DNA of 64,000 nucleotides from Sphaerisporangium rubeum (GTDB lineage: Bacteria; Actinomycetota; Actinomycetes; Streptosporangiales; Streptosporangiaceae): the NCBI RefSeq assembly GCF_014207705.1, contig NZ_JACHIU010000001.1:7432501-7496500 (forward strand), read 5' to 3'. This document shows, piece after piece, positions 7,909 through 16,628 of the stretch. Below the pieces are notes generated by a model. The model made no database searches, was not told the DNA's origin, and saw only the letters and a list, made by a program, of their open reading frames with translations. Every line of letters starts with the position of its first letter. The stretch's first letter is position 1. The position numbers and the translations under genes were made by a program.

Positions 7909-8618
7909 ACCGCATGGCCCAGGGCCTCGTGCTCACCCTGCTCGGCGGCGCGCTGCTGCGGGTGTCCGCCTTCTCCACCATCTACCTGAACTACGTCAGA
8001 CCCGGTTTCCGGCCGTTCCTGATCACCGCAGGGGTCGTCGTCCTCGTGCTCGGCGTGCACGGCCTGGTGCAGGAGTGGCGGCGGCCGTACGCGCCGCGCG
8101 AGAAGGGACACGACGACCACGGGCCGGGGGTGGCGTGGCTGCTCTGCCTGCCGGTCGTCGCCATCTTCCTCATCTCACCCCCCGCGCTCGGCGCCTTCGC
8201 CGCGGGACGCGACGAGACGCCGCAGGCCAGACCCACCGCCGCCACCGGTTCGTACGCGGCGCTCACGACCCGGGGGCCGGCCGCCATGCCGCTCGGCGAG
8301 TTCATCGGCCGTGCCTGGGGTGACCAGCACGCGTCACTCAGGGACCGGCAGGTCAGACTCGCCGGGTTCGTGACGCCGTCGAGGAAACACGGCCAGTGGT
8401 ACCTCACCCGCATGCAGCTGCGGTGCTGCGCCGCGGACGCGTTCCCGCTGCGGGTCGGCGTGCTCGGCGTCCCCGCACCCAAGATCGACACCTGGGTCGA
8501 GGTCACCGGCACGTGGGTGCCGACGCCGTACGACCGGATCCCCGCAGGCACCGTGGCCCCGGAGCTGCGCGCGACCTCGGTGGTCACGATCGCGCAGCCG
8601 GACGAGCCCTACGAGTGA
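7905..8618 (+). CDS. TIGR03943-type putative permease subunit
   Basis: 237 residues. GTG at 7905 overlaps the preceding stop (GTGA). Two or three hydrophobic segments at the N-terminus (QGLVLTLLGGALL, LITAGVVVLVLG, WLLCLPVVAIFLI) are followed by an outer region with RLAGFV and LRCCAADAFPLRVGVLG; the paired Cys may bind metal or thiol. Coupled expression with the DUF318 permease implies one transport system. The start and pairing are clear; the transported substrate is not. Confidence 0.8.
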   Translation: MNRMAQGLVLTLLGGALLRVSAFSTIYLNYVRPGFRPFLITAGVVVLVLGVHGLVQEWRRPYAPREKGHDDHGPGVAWLLCLPVVAIFLISPPALGAFAAGRDETPQARPTAATGSYAALTTRGPAAMPLGEFIGRAWGDQHASLRDRQVRLAGFVTPSRKHGQWYLTRMQLRCCAADAFPLRVGVLGVPAPKIDTWVEVTGTWVPTPYDRIPAGTVAPELRATSVVTIAQPDEPYE

Positions 8619-8683
8619 CGGCCCCAGCGGGCCCGCCTCGCGCGCGGGAGGCCGTCCGGCACCGCTATCGTTGGTGTCGCACG

Positions 8684-8770
8684 GGAGGGTTCGCATAGTG
8701 GACGAGTGCAGCCGCCTTGAAAGCGGCCAGGCCGGCGACGGTCTCGTGGGTTCGAATCCCACACCCTCCG
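8684..8770 (+). tRNA. tRNA-Ser(UGA)
   Basis: Acceptor arms GGAGGGT (8684-8690) and ACCCTCC (8763-8769) pair fully, with discriminator G at 8770. The anticodon stem GCCGC/GCGGC holds loop CTTGAAA, anticodon TGA at 8718-8720. A long variable arm and T-arm GTGGG-TTCGAAT-CCCAC are present. The 3' CCA is not encoded. The convergent ParA-like gene ends 13 bases beyond. Confidence 0.97.
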
Positions 8771-8783
8771 CTCTCACGGCGCG

Positions 8784-11051
8784 TCAGCCCGACGCACCGC
8801 CGAAGCCGTCACCCACCGAGGCCGCGAGCAGCATGTAGGCCTCCCGCGTGGCGGGCTGCAACCGGTCCAGGTCGATCTCGGCCCCCTCCTCAAGGTGGGG
8901 GTCGTACGGCACCCTGATCACCGCGCGGCAGCGGGCCGCGAAGTGCGCCTCCAGCTTGTCCAGGTCGATGGCCGACTTCGAGCGGGGCCGCACACTGCAC
9001 AGCACCACGGTCGCGGCCTTCACCAGGTCGCCGTAGTGGTGGGCCTCCAGCCAGTCCAGGGTCGCCGACGCGGCCCGCGCGCCGTCCACCGAAGGTGAGC
9101 TGACCAGCACGAGCTGGTCGGCGAGGCCGAGCACACCGGACATCGCCGAGTGGAGCAGGCCGGTGCCGCAGTCGGTGATGCAGATCGAGTAGAAGTTCTC
9201 CAGGACCTGCGCGACGCTCTGATAGTCGGAGGCGCTGAACGCCTCGGAGACCGACGGGTCGCGGTCGGACGCGAGGATCTCCAGCCGGGACGGCGCCTGC
9301 GAGGTGAACGCTCTGATGTCGACGTACCTCTTGATCTGCTGCCGCTCGTTGAGCAGGTCGCGGACCGTCGCCGAGGTCTCGAGCTCCACCTTGTCCGACA
9401 GGGTGCCGCGGTCGGGGTTGGCGTCCACCGCGATCACGCGGTCGCCGCGCACGGACGCCAGGGTGGCGCCGAGTCCGACGGTGGTGGTCGTCTTGCCGAC
9501 ACCGCCTTTCAGGCTCAGCACCGCGACACGGTGGTGGCCCGTGGCGACGGGGGTGCGGGCCCGGGTGAGCAGCTCGCGGCGGCGGCGGACCTCCGGCGAC
9601 TCACCCGGCTTGATCAGGCCGGCGGAGGCCTTGAAGACCAGACGGCGCCAGCCGCTCGCCGGAGCGTTCCTGCGGCCTCGCAGCAGGGACACCGGGTCGA
9701 GGCTGTCGGCGCTCGGCCGAGGCGGCGCACCGGTCTTGGGGGTGCCGCGGCGTGCCGGGGCGCCGAAGGACGGCTGCGGAGCGGCGGGAGCGGGACGGCC
9801 GCGGCGCGGACGGTACGGCTCGCGCTCCTCGCTCTCGCCGGAGGTCTCCTCGCGGGCCGCGGGCTTCTCGGGCTCGGCGGCCGGCGCGGGCTGTGGTGCC
9901 TGAGGCGGCGTCACCGGAGCCTCGGCGGCCGGCGCCGTTGCGGGGGGTGTCGTGGCGGGGGGTGCGGTGAACGGGTCCGGTCGCTCTGCCTCGGTGGCGC
10001 GGCCGGTGAACGGGTCCGGCCGTTCGGTCTCGGTCGTGGCGCGGCCGGCGAGCGGTCCGCGGGGGACGACGACGGCCTCCTCGTCGGTGCCGGCGGCGAA
10101 CTTGTTGAAACGTTCCTGCTCGGGGTCGCTCTCCTCGGCCCGCGGCGTTTCCTCGGCCGGTGCGGGCTTCTCCGCGACCGGCGGCTCCAGGTGGCGGGTC
10201 TCGTCGGGCCGGGCCTCACCGGACCTGGTGGCGGGAAGCGCGGCCTCAAGCCAGCCGCGTACCGGCTGCTCACCGGTCTGGGGCTCCGGCGGACGCTGCG
10301 TGCCGGTGTCCGCGCTCGGCGTGAGCGGCCCCGGAGGCAGCCAGCCGGTGCCGGTCTCGACCGGGGGATCGTCGAACGAACCGAAGGTGAAGCTGTCGGT
10401 GTCGTCGCTGACGGCCTGCTGCTCCTTGGCCGGCTCCTGCGACTCGCCGAACGCGCCGCCACCCCGGGACGCGCCGGGGGACCCGAACGCTCCGCCACCG
10501 GACGGCGCGGGCCGGTCGGCGAACGCGCCGAGACCGCGGGACGACTCACCGAAGGCGCCACCTGAGGGCCGCTCCTGCGTGCCGCGGTCACCGAGCGCGC
10601 CGCCGGCCGGCCGCTCGCCGAAGCCACCGCTGGAGCGCTCCCCGAAGGCGCCGCCGGACGACGGCGTCTGCCGCTCGCCGAACGGGCCGCCGCCGGTGCG
10701 TTCACCGGGGGTGGGCTGTTCGCCGGTGCTCGTCCGTGACAGCGGCTCGGACGCCGCGGTGATCGGCGCGGAGAACGGCTCCGGCTCCGCCGGTTCCGGT
10801 GCGGAGAACGGCTCGGGTTCCGCGGGTTTCCGCGGGTGAGCGGTGTCGGCGGCGGCGCGCAGCAGCGGTGACGACGACGCGGGTGGCCCGCTCGGGATGT
10901 GGGCCCAGGGGTCCTTGGGGTACGGCGAGGCCGCGGCCTCCTCCGGGGTGACGGCGTCGGAGAGGGAGTCGTCCTCGTTCTCCTTGATGGCGTCAAGCCA
11001 GGCGAGTTGCTCCTCCAGGGAATGAGGATCCTCGCGATCGTGTCTTGCCAC
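8784..11051 (-). CDS. Long MinD/ParA-like ATPase with disordered N-terminal half
   Basis: 755 residues. The last ~255 residues are a P-loop ATPase of the MinD/ParA group: deviant Walker A KGGVGKTTTT, then VIAVDANPDRGTLSD and a late DQLVLVSSPSVDGARA switch region. The first ~490 residues are Pro/Glu/Gly-rich, with repeated GGAFGE-like units, and probably disordered. Similar architectures occur in actinobacterial type VII secretion (EspI-like) and polar-growth proteins, but no ESX genes are adjacent. GTG at 11051 has GAGGGGG six bases upstream, which decides the start over a longer frame. It could position a membrane or chromosome-associated complex. Confidence 0.85.
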   Translation of the reverse strand: MARHDREDPHSLEEQLAWLDAIKENEDDSLSDAVTPEEAAASPYPKDPWAHIPSGPPASSSPLLRAAADTAHPRKPAEPEPFSAPEPAEPEPFSAPITAASEPLSRTSTGEQPTPGERTGGGPFGERQTPSSGGAFGERSSGGFGERPAGGALGDRGTQERPSGGAFGESSRGLGAFADRPAPSGGGAFGSPGASRGGGAFGESQEPAKEQQAVSDDTDSFTFGSFDDPPVETGTGWLPPGPLTPSADTGTQRPPEPQTGEQPVRGWLEAALPATRSGEARPDETRHLEPPVAEKPAPAEETPRAEESDPEQERFNKFAAGTDEEAVVVPRGPLAGRATTETERPDPFTGRATEAERPDPFTAPPATTPPATAPAAEAPVTPPQAPQPAPAAEPEKPAAREETSGESEEREPYRPRRGRPAPAAPQPSFGAPARRGTPKTGAPPRPSADSLDPVSLLRGRRNAPASGWRRLVFKASAGLIKPGESPEVRRRRELLTRARTPVATGHHRVAVLSLKGGVGKTTTTVGLGATLASVRGDRVIAVDANPDRGTLSDKVELETSATVRDLLNERQQIKRYVDIRAFTSQAPSRLEILASDRDPSVSEAFSASDYQSVAQVLENFYSICITDCGTGLLHSAMSGVLGLADQLVLVSSPSVDGARAASATLDWLEAHHYGDLVKAATVVLCSVRPRSKSAIDLDKLEAHFAARCRAVIRVPYDPHLEEGAEIDLDRLQPATREAYMLLAASVGDGFGGASG
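10446..10695 (-). repeat. Degenerate GGAFGE-coding repeats
   Basis: In the ParA-like gene, short units reading GAFGE, GGFGE, GALGD and GAFGS recur about nine times within roughly 85 residues. The spacing is irregular, so this is a low-complexity coding repeat and not a satellite. Confidence 0.65.
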
Positions 11052-11153
11052 CGTGTTCCCCCTCGGGACTGGGCTAAAGGGGCAGCAAATAGAATGAAGA
11101 TTACCGCCCGCTATCACACGCAACGCGGTCAACCGCCGATCTCGCTACCCGGA

Positions 11154-11159
11154 TAGTTT
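11154..11159 (+). promoter_or_regulatory. Probable -10 element TAGTTT, leaderless start
   Basis: TAGTTT lies six bases before the ATG at 11166; no ribosome site is present. Confidence 0.5.
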
Positions 11160-11165
11160 GGGCAC

Positions 11166-12122
11166 ATGCACGCGATCGTCGTCACCGAGCCGGGCGGACC
11201 CGAGGTACTGGAGTGGCGTGAGGTGCCAGAGCCCCGCCCCGGGCCTGGCGAACTGGTCATCACTGTGGCCGCCGCCGGGCTCAACCGCGCCGACCTTCTG
11301 CAGCGGCAGGGCTTCTACCCGCCGCCGCCAGGCGCCTCCTCTGTGCTGGGGCTGGAATGCTCCGGGGTGGTCACCGAGATCGGTGAGAACGTCATGGGGT
11401 TCGCACCCGGCGACGAGGTGTGCGCGTTGCTCGCCGGCGGTGGCTACGCGGAGAAGGTCGTGGTGCCGTGGGAGCAGGTGCTGCCGGCCCCTGAGGGGGT
11501 CCCGCTCGTCGAGGCCGCCGCGCTGCCTGAGGTCGCGTGCACCGTGTGGTCCAACGTCTTCATGGCGGCGCGGCTGCGCCGTGGCGAGACGCTGCTGGTG
11601 CACGGCGGCGGTGGCGGCATCGGCACGTTCGCGCTCCAGCTCGCCAAGGCCTTCGGTTCACGGGTGGCGGTCACGACCGGCGGCCCCGAGAAGGCCGCGC
11701 GGTGCCGCGAGCTCGGCGCCGACCAGGTGATCGACTACCGCGAGGAGGACTTCGCCGAGCTGGTCGAGGCGGACGTGATCCTCGACGTGATCGGCGCGAA
11801 GTACCTGAGCAGGAACCTCAAGGCGCTGAACAGCGGGGGCCGGCTCGTGGTGATCGGCATGCAAGGCGGCACCAAGGGAGAGCTCGATCTCGGCGTGCTG
11901 ACCGGCAAGCGGGCCACCGTCATCGGCACCCGGCTGCGTGACCGGCCGGTCGCGGAGAAGGGGACGATCGTGCGCGGGGTCCGCGACAACGTCTGGCCGC
12001 TGGTGGCGGCCGGAGCCGTACGGCCGGTGGTCGACACGATCGTCCCGATGGAGGAGGCGGCGCGGGCCCACCGCCTGATGGAATCCGGTTCCCACATCGG
12101 GAAAGTCCTGTTGGCGAGGTGA
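11166..12122 (+). CDS. NAD(P)H:quinone oxidoreductase, PIG3/QOR type
   Basis: 318 residues of the zinc-free medium-chain dehydrogenase family. The N-terminal GroES-like domain has AGLNRADLLQRQGFYPPPPG, typical of PIG3-type quinone reductases. The Rossmann part has VHGGGGGIGTFALQLAK for NADPH binding. It should reduce quinones or enoyl/aldehyde substrates in the cytoplasm. ATG follows a promoter hexamer directly. The next gene, bpa, starts 15 bases after its stop; a related oxidoreductase/bpa neighbourhood is, as I recall, also seen in mycobacteria. Confidence 0.9.
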   Translation: MHAIVVTEPGGPEVLEWREVPEPRPGPGELVITVAAAGLNRADLLQRQGFYPPPPGASSVLGLECSGVVTEIGENVMGFAPGDEVCALLAGGGYAEKVVVPWEQVLPAPEGVPLVEAAALPEVACTVWSNVFMAARLRRGETLLVHGGGGGIGTFALQLAKAFGSRVAVTTGGPEKAARCRELGADQVIDYREEDFAELVEADVILDVIGAKYLSRNLKALNSGGRLVVIGMQGGTKGELDLGVLTGKRATVIGTRLRDRPVAEKGTIVRGVRDNVWPLVAAGAVRPVVDTIVPMEEAARAHRLMESGSHIGKVLLAR

Positions 12123-12124
12123 GC

Positions 12125-12130
12125 TAGGTT
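12125..12130 (+). promoter_or_regulatory. Probable -10 element TAGGTT before bpa
   Basis: TAGGTT lies seven bases before the ATG at 12138 and directly after the stop of the quinone reductase, so bpa may have its own leaderless transcript as well as readthrough. Confidence 0.45.
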
Positions 12131-12137
12131 GAGTTTC

Positions 12138-12656
12138 ATGAATGCTGAGGAGAGCAAGCCGCACATCCTGGTCGTGGGCCCGCAGGGCCTGTCGGTCGAG
12201 GGGCAGGGTGACGAGCCCGAGGAGCGGCCGGTCGCCGAGCTGGTGGAACAGCCGGCCAAAGTGATGCGGATCGGCAGCATGATCCGGCAGCTCCTCGAAG
12301 AGGTGCGGGCGGCCCCCCTGGACGAGGCGAGCCGCAAACGGCTCAAGGACATCCATGCCAGCTCCATCAAGGAGCTTGAGGACGGCCTGGCGCCTGAGCT
12401 CGTGGAAGAGCTCGAGCGCCTCTCTTTGCCGTTCGCGGACGGCGAAGGCAGCCCGACGCCGAGCGACGCCGAGCTGCGTGTGGCGCACGCTCAGCTCGTC
12501 GGGTGGCTCGAAGGCCTCTTCCACGGCATCCAGACCACGTTGTTCGCGCAGCAGATGGCCGCACGCGCTCAGCTGGAGCAGATGCGGCGCGCGCTGCCGG
12601 GTGGCGTGTCCCAGGGTGAGGAGCAACCCCACCGCTCCTCCGGCCCTTATCTGTGA
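12138..12656 (+). CDS. bpa: Bacterial proteasome activator Bpa
   Basis: 172 residues. The helical core (EQPAKVMRIGSMIRQLLEEV to LEQMRRALPG) matches the DUF2587/Bpa family, an ATP-independent ring that opens the 20S proteasome gate. The C-terminus ends SSGPYL, keeping the hydrophobic-Tyr-x type tail that docks in the proteasome pockets (GQYL in mycobacteria). ATG at 12138 is taken because it follows the promoter hexamer; a TTG nine bases earlier overlaps that hexamer. No proteasome subunit genes are in the window. Confidence 0.9.
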   Translation: MNAEESKPHILVVGPQGLSVEGQGDEPEERPVAELVEQPAKVMRIGSMIRQLLEEVRAAPLDEASRKRLKDIHASSIKELEDGLAPELVEELERLSLPFADGEGSPTPSDAELRVAHAQLVGWLEGLFHGIQTTLFAQQMAARAQLEQMRRALPGGVSQGEEQPHRSSGPYL

Positions 12657-12730
12657 GCCTGTAAGCCTTTGCGGCTGCGCGGCCGGCTCCGAGACGGCCG
12701 CACCCCGGCGTCGCCGGTGCCGAAGGCCGC

Positions 12731-13549
12731 TCAGGGCCGTTCAGGCGGTGTCACGCCGAAGAGCCGTTCGAGTACGGCGGCCACACCGTCCTCGTCGTTC
12801 GCCGCCGTCACGTGGGTGACGGCGGCGAGCACGTCCGGATGCGCGTTGGCCACGGCGTAGGCCGTGCCGGCCCAGCTCAGCATGGGGAGATCGTTCGGCA
12901 TGTCGCCGAACGCCACCACGTCCGCCTGGCCGATCATGTGGCGGCCCGCCAGCCGCGCCAACGCCGTCGCCTTGGTGACGCCGTGCGCGCTCATCTCGAT
13001 CAGGGCCCGTCCGCTGGAGTGCGTGGCGGTGAGCAGATCGCCGACGACCTCCTCGACGCGCAGGTGCAGCAGATCGGGGTCCATGTCGTTGTGGAAGGCC
13101 AGCAGCTTGGCGCAGGGCCGTGAGGTGAGGGTCGAGACCCCGACCCGCAGGCCTGAGGTCTCCTGCCTGTCCCAGCGGCCGAGCCCGAAGCCGCTCTCGT
13201 GCGCGAAGCCGCCTTCGTACTCCACCGAGAAGCTCAGGCCGGGGAGCCGCTCGCGCAGCCGTCCCACCGCCTCGGTGAGCACTTCGGCCTCGATCAGGTG
13301 GGACTCGACGATGCGTTCGGTGTGCAGGTCGTAGACCAGTGCCCCGTTGGCGCAGATCGCGAGACCGCGGTGGCGCACCGCACCCGCCACGGTGGCCATC
13401 CAGCGTGGCGGCCTGCCTGTGACGAACACGAGCTTCGCGCCGGCCTCCTCCACGCGCGCGAACGCCGCCGCGGTGCGCGGGGAGACGCTGCCGTCCGAGC
13501 GCAGGGCGGTGCCGTCCAGGTCGGTGGCGACGAGTCTGGGGCTGACCAT
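12731..13549 (-). CDS. Cof-type HAD-IIB phosphatase
   Basis: 272 residues. Motif I is VATDLDGTAL near the N-terminus and later FGDMPNDLPMLSWAG gives the acidic motif IV; KATALARL supplies the conserved Lys region. These soluble hydrolases act on sugar phosphates, FMN or similar metabolites; the substrate is unknown. ATG at 13549 has GGAG seven bases upstream. The gene is single, convergent with bpa and divergent from the cold-shock gene. Confidence 0.9.
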   Translation of the reverse strand: MVSPRLVATDLDGTALRSDGSVSPRTAAAFARVEEAGAKLVFVTGRPPRWMATVAGAVRHRGLAICANGALVYDLHTERIVESHLIEAEVLTEAVGRLRERLPGLSFSVEYEGGFAHESGFGLGRWDRQETSGLRVGVSTLTSRPCAKLLAFHNDMDPDLLHLRVEEVVGDLLTATHSSGRALIEMSAHGVTKATALARLAGRHMIGQADVVAFGDMPNDLPMLSWAGTAYAVANAHPDVLAAVTHVTAANDEDGVAAVLERLFGVTPPERP

Positions 13550-13709
13550 AACAAGCTCCAGTTTGCCTCCCCCTGGCGGTGCGGCCACCACCGGAGTCCC
13601 GGAAAAGAATCTCGCGTGAGGGGGAACAAAGGCTCTCCGATAGTGTTAGATGTGGTGGCGTTGTATTAGCTGAACCCGATGTGCAGAACCAGCTTGACTG
13701 TCTGAGCGG

Positions 13710-13739
13710 CCCCGGGTAGCTGTGCGACACAACCCGGGG
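13710..13739 (+). promoter_or_regulatory. Stem-loop in the cold-shock gene leader
   Basis: CCCCGGGT (13710-13717) and ACCCGGGG (13732-13739) form a perfect eight-pair stem with a 14-base loop, 44 bases before the start codon. Long structured leaders are typical of cold-shock genes, whose mRNA folding controls translation. Whether this one is thermoresponsive is inference. Confidence 0.5.
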
Positions 13740-13783
13740 TTCGCGAGGTGTGAACCCCCAGATCAATCGCAGGGAGAGCTTTA

Positions 13784-13987
13784 ATGGCTCAGGGAACCGT
13801 CAAGTGGTTCAACGCCGAGAAGGGCTACGGCTTCATCGCTCCGGACGATGACGCTCCGGATGTGTTCGTGCACTTCTCCGAGATCGTAGGCAGCGGCTAC
13901 CGTAGCCTCGAAGACGGCCAGCGTGTCGAGTTCGAGGTCACACAGGGGCAGAAGGGCCCGCAGGCGTCGCAGGTCCGCGCCGTCTGA
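13784..13987 (+). CDS. Cold-shock protein (CspA family)
   Basis: 67 residues, the full length of the family. RNP1 KGYGFI and RNP2 VFVHF are intact in [18 protein letters not shown]... It binds single-stranded RNA/DNA and acts as an RNA chaperone. AGGGAGAG lies about eight bases before ATG. A long leader with a stable hairpin precedes it and a strong intrinsic terminator follows. Confidence 0.97.
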   Translation: MAQGTVKWFNAEKGYGFIAPDDDAPDVFVHFSEIVGSGYRSLEDGQRVEFEVTQGQKGPQASQVRAV

Positions 13988-14003
13988 CCACTGACACACA
14001 GTA

Positions 14004-14036
14004 GGCGGAGTTCGCGTTTACGCGACCTCCGCCTTT
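14004..14036 (+). terminator. Intrinsic terminator of the cold-shock gene
   Basis: GGCGGAGTTCGCG (14004-14016) pairs with CGCGACCTCCGCC (14021-14033) with one mismatch around TTTA, followed by TTTGTGTT. It lies 17 bases after the stop codon. Confidence 0.85.
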
Positions 14037-14165
14037 GTGTTCCATAGGGCGCACTAACTACGGAAAGTGGACATAAGTCAACATAACTCTCAGGGAGTGG
14101 CCGCTTACCGGAGAACACCTGGATAAGCGGCCGAGCCTCCCTGGGCTGACCGGCCGGTCGAACAG

Positions 14166-15428
14166 TTACTTGACCGGTTCCAGAACGTCCAGCCCGACGT
14201 ACGGCCGCAGCGCCTGCGGCACCACCACCGAGCCGTCGGCCTGCTGGTGGTTCTCCAGGATCGCGACGATCCACCGGGTCGTCGCGAGCGTGCCGTTGAG
14301 CGTGGCGACGTGCCGCGGCTTCTCCTCGCCGTCCCGGTAACGCACCGACAGCCGGCGGGCCTGGAACTCGGTGCAGTTGGACGTCGAGGTCAGCTCCAGA
14401 TAGCGGTTCTGCGTCGGCAGCCACGCCTCGCAGTCGAACTTGCGCGCCGCCGACGAGCCGAGGTCACCCGTCGCCACGTCGATCACGCGGTACGGCAACT
14501 CGGCCTTGGCGAGCATCTCGCGCTCCCACGCCAGCAGCCGCGCGTGCTCCTCCTGCGACTCCTCGGGCCGGCAGTAGGAGAACATCTCGACCTTGTCGAA
14601 CTGGTGCACCCGGATGATGCCCCGCGTGTCCTTGCCGTACGAGCCGGCCTCGCGGCGGAAGCACGAGGACCACCCGGCGTACCGCAGCGGCAGCGACCGG
14701 CCGTCCAGGATCTCGTTCCAGTGGTAGGCCGCCAGCGGGGCCTCGGACGTGCCGACGAGGTACAGGTCGTCGGCCTCCAGGCGGTACACCTCGGAGGCGT
14801 GCGCGCCGAGGAAGCCGGTGCCGGCCATCGCCTCGGGCTTCAGCAGCACCGGGGTGATCATGGGGGTGAAGCCGGCCTCGATCGCCTGCTGCATCGCCAT
14901 GTTGAGCAGGCCGAGCTGCAACCGTGCGCCGACACCCTTGAGGAAGAAGAAACGGGCACCTGAGACCTTGGCGCCGCGCTCGGTGTCGATGGCGCCGAGC
15001 ATCTCGCCGAGCTCCAGATGGTCGCGCGGCGTGAACCCGAAGCTCGGACGCTCCCCGACCTCCTCAAGGACGACGTAATCGTCCTCGCCGCCGACCGGGG
15101 CGGCCTGCTCGACGATGTTGGGGACGCTCATCGACAACGAGTCCAGCTCGCGGCCGAGCCGCTCGGACTCGGCCTCGGCACCCTTCACACCGGCGGCGAG
15201 CTCCTTGGCGCGGGCCAGCAGTGCGGCGCGCTCGTCACCTGAGGACGTGGACACCGACTTGCCGACGCTCTTCTGCTCGGCGCGCAGCGCCTCGTAGCCG
15301 CTCAGAGCGGAGCGGCGGCGCTCCTCAAGGTCGAGCAGCGTGTCGACGACGGAATCGTCCTCACCGCGGGCACGCTGCGACGCCCGTAGCCGGTCGGGGT
15401 CCTCACGAAGGGTACGCAGGTCAATCAC
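14166..15428 (-). CDS. serS: Seryl-tRNA synthetase
   Basis: 420 residues, the usual length. It joins serine to tRNA-Ser and the selenocysteine tRNA. The N-terminal coiled-coil arm spans about residues 25-105; class II motif 2 is seen in [19 protein letters not shown] followed by [13 protein letters not shown], and motif 3 near the end in [15 protein letters not shown] start follows TAGCCT by seven bases with no ribosome site. pheA lies just upstream on the same strand. A tRNA-Ser gene is 5.4 kb away. Confidence 0.97.
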   Translation of the reverse strand: MIDLRTLREDPDRLRASQRARGEDDSVVDTLLDLEERRRSALSGYEALRAEQKSVGKSVSTSSGDERAALLARAKELAAGVKGAEAESERLGRELDSLSMSVPNIVEQAAPVGGEDDYVVLEEVGERPSFGFTPRDHLELGEMLGAIDTERGAKVSGARFFFLKGVGARLQLGLLNMAMQQAIEAGFTPMITPVLLKPEAMAGTGFLGAHASEVYRLEADDLYLVGTSEAPLAAYHWNEILDGRSLPLRYAGWSSCFRREAGSYGKDTRGIIRVHQFDKVEMFSYCRPEESQEEHARLLAWEREMLAKAELPYRVIDVATGDLGSSAARKFDCEAWLPTQNRYLELTSTSNCTEFQARRLSVRYRDGEEKPRHVATLNGTLATTRWIVAILENHQQADGSVVVPQALRPYVGLDVLEPVK

Positions 15429-15435
15429 ACGACAA

Positions 15436-15441
15436 AGGCTA
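15436..15441 (-). promoter_or_regulatory. Probable -10 element TAGCCT, leaderless serS
   Basis: TAGCCT on the minus strand ends seven bases before the GTG of serS. No Shine-Dalgarno is present. Confidence 0.5.
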
Positions 15442-15485
15442 CCGAGGTTCGCGGCGCTCCCGCGCGCGGAAACCCGGCACCGGGG

Positions 15486-16406
15486 TCACACGCGACCCGA
15501 ACGCACCCACGCCAGCCAGTCGGCCGCCTCGGCGAACTCGGCGTTCGACGTGCCGTTCCTCGGCTCAGGGGACAGCCGGTCGGCCCGCGGATAACTACCG
15601 AGGAACCGGACGTCCGACGACAGCCGGTGCAGGCCGGACAGCGCCTCGCCGACCCTCGCGTCGGCGACGTGGCCCTCGGCGTCGAAGTGGAAGAAATACC
15701 GGCCGATGCCGTCACCGGTGGGACGAGACTCGATGCGGGTCAGGTTGACGCCGCGCACCGCGAACTCACTCAGCATCTCCAGCAGAGCACCCGGGTGGTC
15801 GTCGTTGAGGAACGCCACCAGTGACGTGCGGTCGGCCCCCGTCGGCTCAGGCAGCGGCCCCGGAGGGGCGACCTTCACGAAACGGGTCACCGTGTCGTCC
15901 CGGTCGCCGATGCGTGAGGCCAGCTCCACCAGACCGTAGTGCTCCCCCGCGATCGCCGGGCCGACCGCCGCGTCGTACGGCGAACCCGGCATGGACACCT
16001 CCATCGCGGCACCCGCCGTCGACGGCGCGGCGACCACCACCGCGTCCGGCAACTCACGTGCGAGGAAGCCCCGGCACTGGGTGATCGCGGCCGGGTGCGT
16101 GTAGACCCGCTTGATCTGCGGCATCTCGGTCCCGGGCCTCGCGAGCAGCGAGAACTCGACCGGCAGCAGGACCTCGGCCGAGATCAGCAGCGGCTCCCCC
16201 CAGGCCAGCTCGTCGAGCGTGACCGTGATGGCCCCCTCGACGGAGTTCTCCAACGGCACGACCGCCGCCATGGCCTCGCCACCCCGCGCGGCCTCGAGGG
16301 CCGCCGTGACGTTCGCGCAGGGCAGACCCTCGGCGTCCGGCGCGAGGATCCGCAGCGCGGCCTCGCAGAAGGTGCCCTCCGGGCCGAGGTAGGCGAGTTT
16401 CTGCAT
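15486..16406 (-). CDS. pheA: Prephenate dehydratase
   Basis: 306 residues. It converts prephenate to phenylpyruvate in phenylalanine synthesis. The N-terminal domain starts KLAYLGPEGTFCEAAL and carries DTVTRFVKV with the catalytic Thr-Arg-Phe. The C-terminal ACT domain contains LTRIESRPTG, the phenylalanine-binding ESRP motif, so feedback inhibition is expected. It lacks a chorismate mutase domain. ATG follows TAACCT by six bases. serS lies 57 bases downstream on the same strand. Confidence 0.97.
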   Translation of the reverse strand: MQKLAYLGPEGTFCEAALRILAPDAEGLPCANVTAALEAARGGEAMAAVVPLENSVEGAITVTLDELAWGEPLLISAEVLLPVEFSLLARPGTEMPQIKRVYTHPAAITQCRGFLARELPDAVVVAAPSTAGAAMEVSMPGSPYDAAVGPAIAGEHYGLVELASRIGDRDDTVTRFVKVAPPGPLPEPTGADRTSLVAFLNDDHPGALLEMLSEFAVRGVNLTRIESRPTGDGIGRYFFHFDAEGHVADARVGEALSGLHRLSSDVRFLGSYPRADRLSPEPRNGTSNAEFAEAADWLAWVRSGRV

Positions 16407-16412
16407 AACAGC

Positions 16413-16418
16413 AGGTTA
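16413..16418 (-). promoter_or_regulatory. Probable -10 element TAACCT, leaderless pheA
   Basis: TAACCT on the minus strand lies six bases before the ATG of pheA, with no ribosome site. Confidence 0.5.
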
Positions 16419-16529
16419 CCGGCCGGCACCACCACCACACGCGGGAATTACGTCCACCACCCCTCCGAGCCGTGGCCAACCGGGGTCCCGTCCCCCGACC
16501 CCACCCCTTCCCTACGGCCGCACAACGGC

Positions 16530-16587
16530 GCGGCACCCGTCCCCACCGCCACCCGGTAGCACCACGGTGCGGCACCCGTCCCCGCCG
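16530..16587. repeat. Imperfect 19-bp direct repeat in a C-rich spacer
   Basis: GCGGCACCCGTCCCCACCG at 16530-16548 recurs with one change at 16569-16587. The surrounding 220-bp spacer between the GT87 gene and pheA is C-rich on the plus strand, with no gene. Confidence 0.6.
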
Positions 16588-16628
16588 TCCTGTCGCCAGG
16601 AAGCGTGGTCCGATGGCCGCGGCGACTC

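Noticed and set aside
9150-10565. A 471-codon plus-strand frame
   Set aside because: Antisense to the ParA-like gene; composition is Arg/Gly-rich and no domain is seen.
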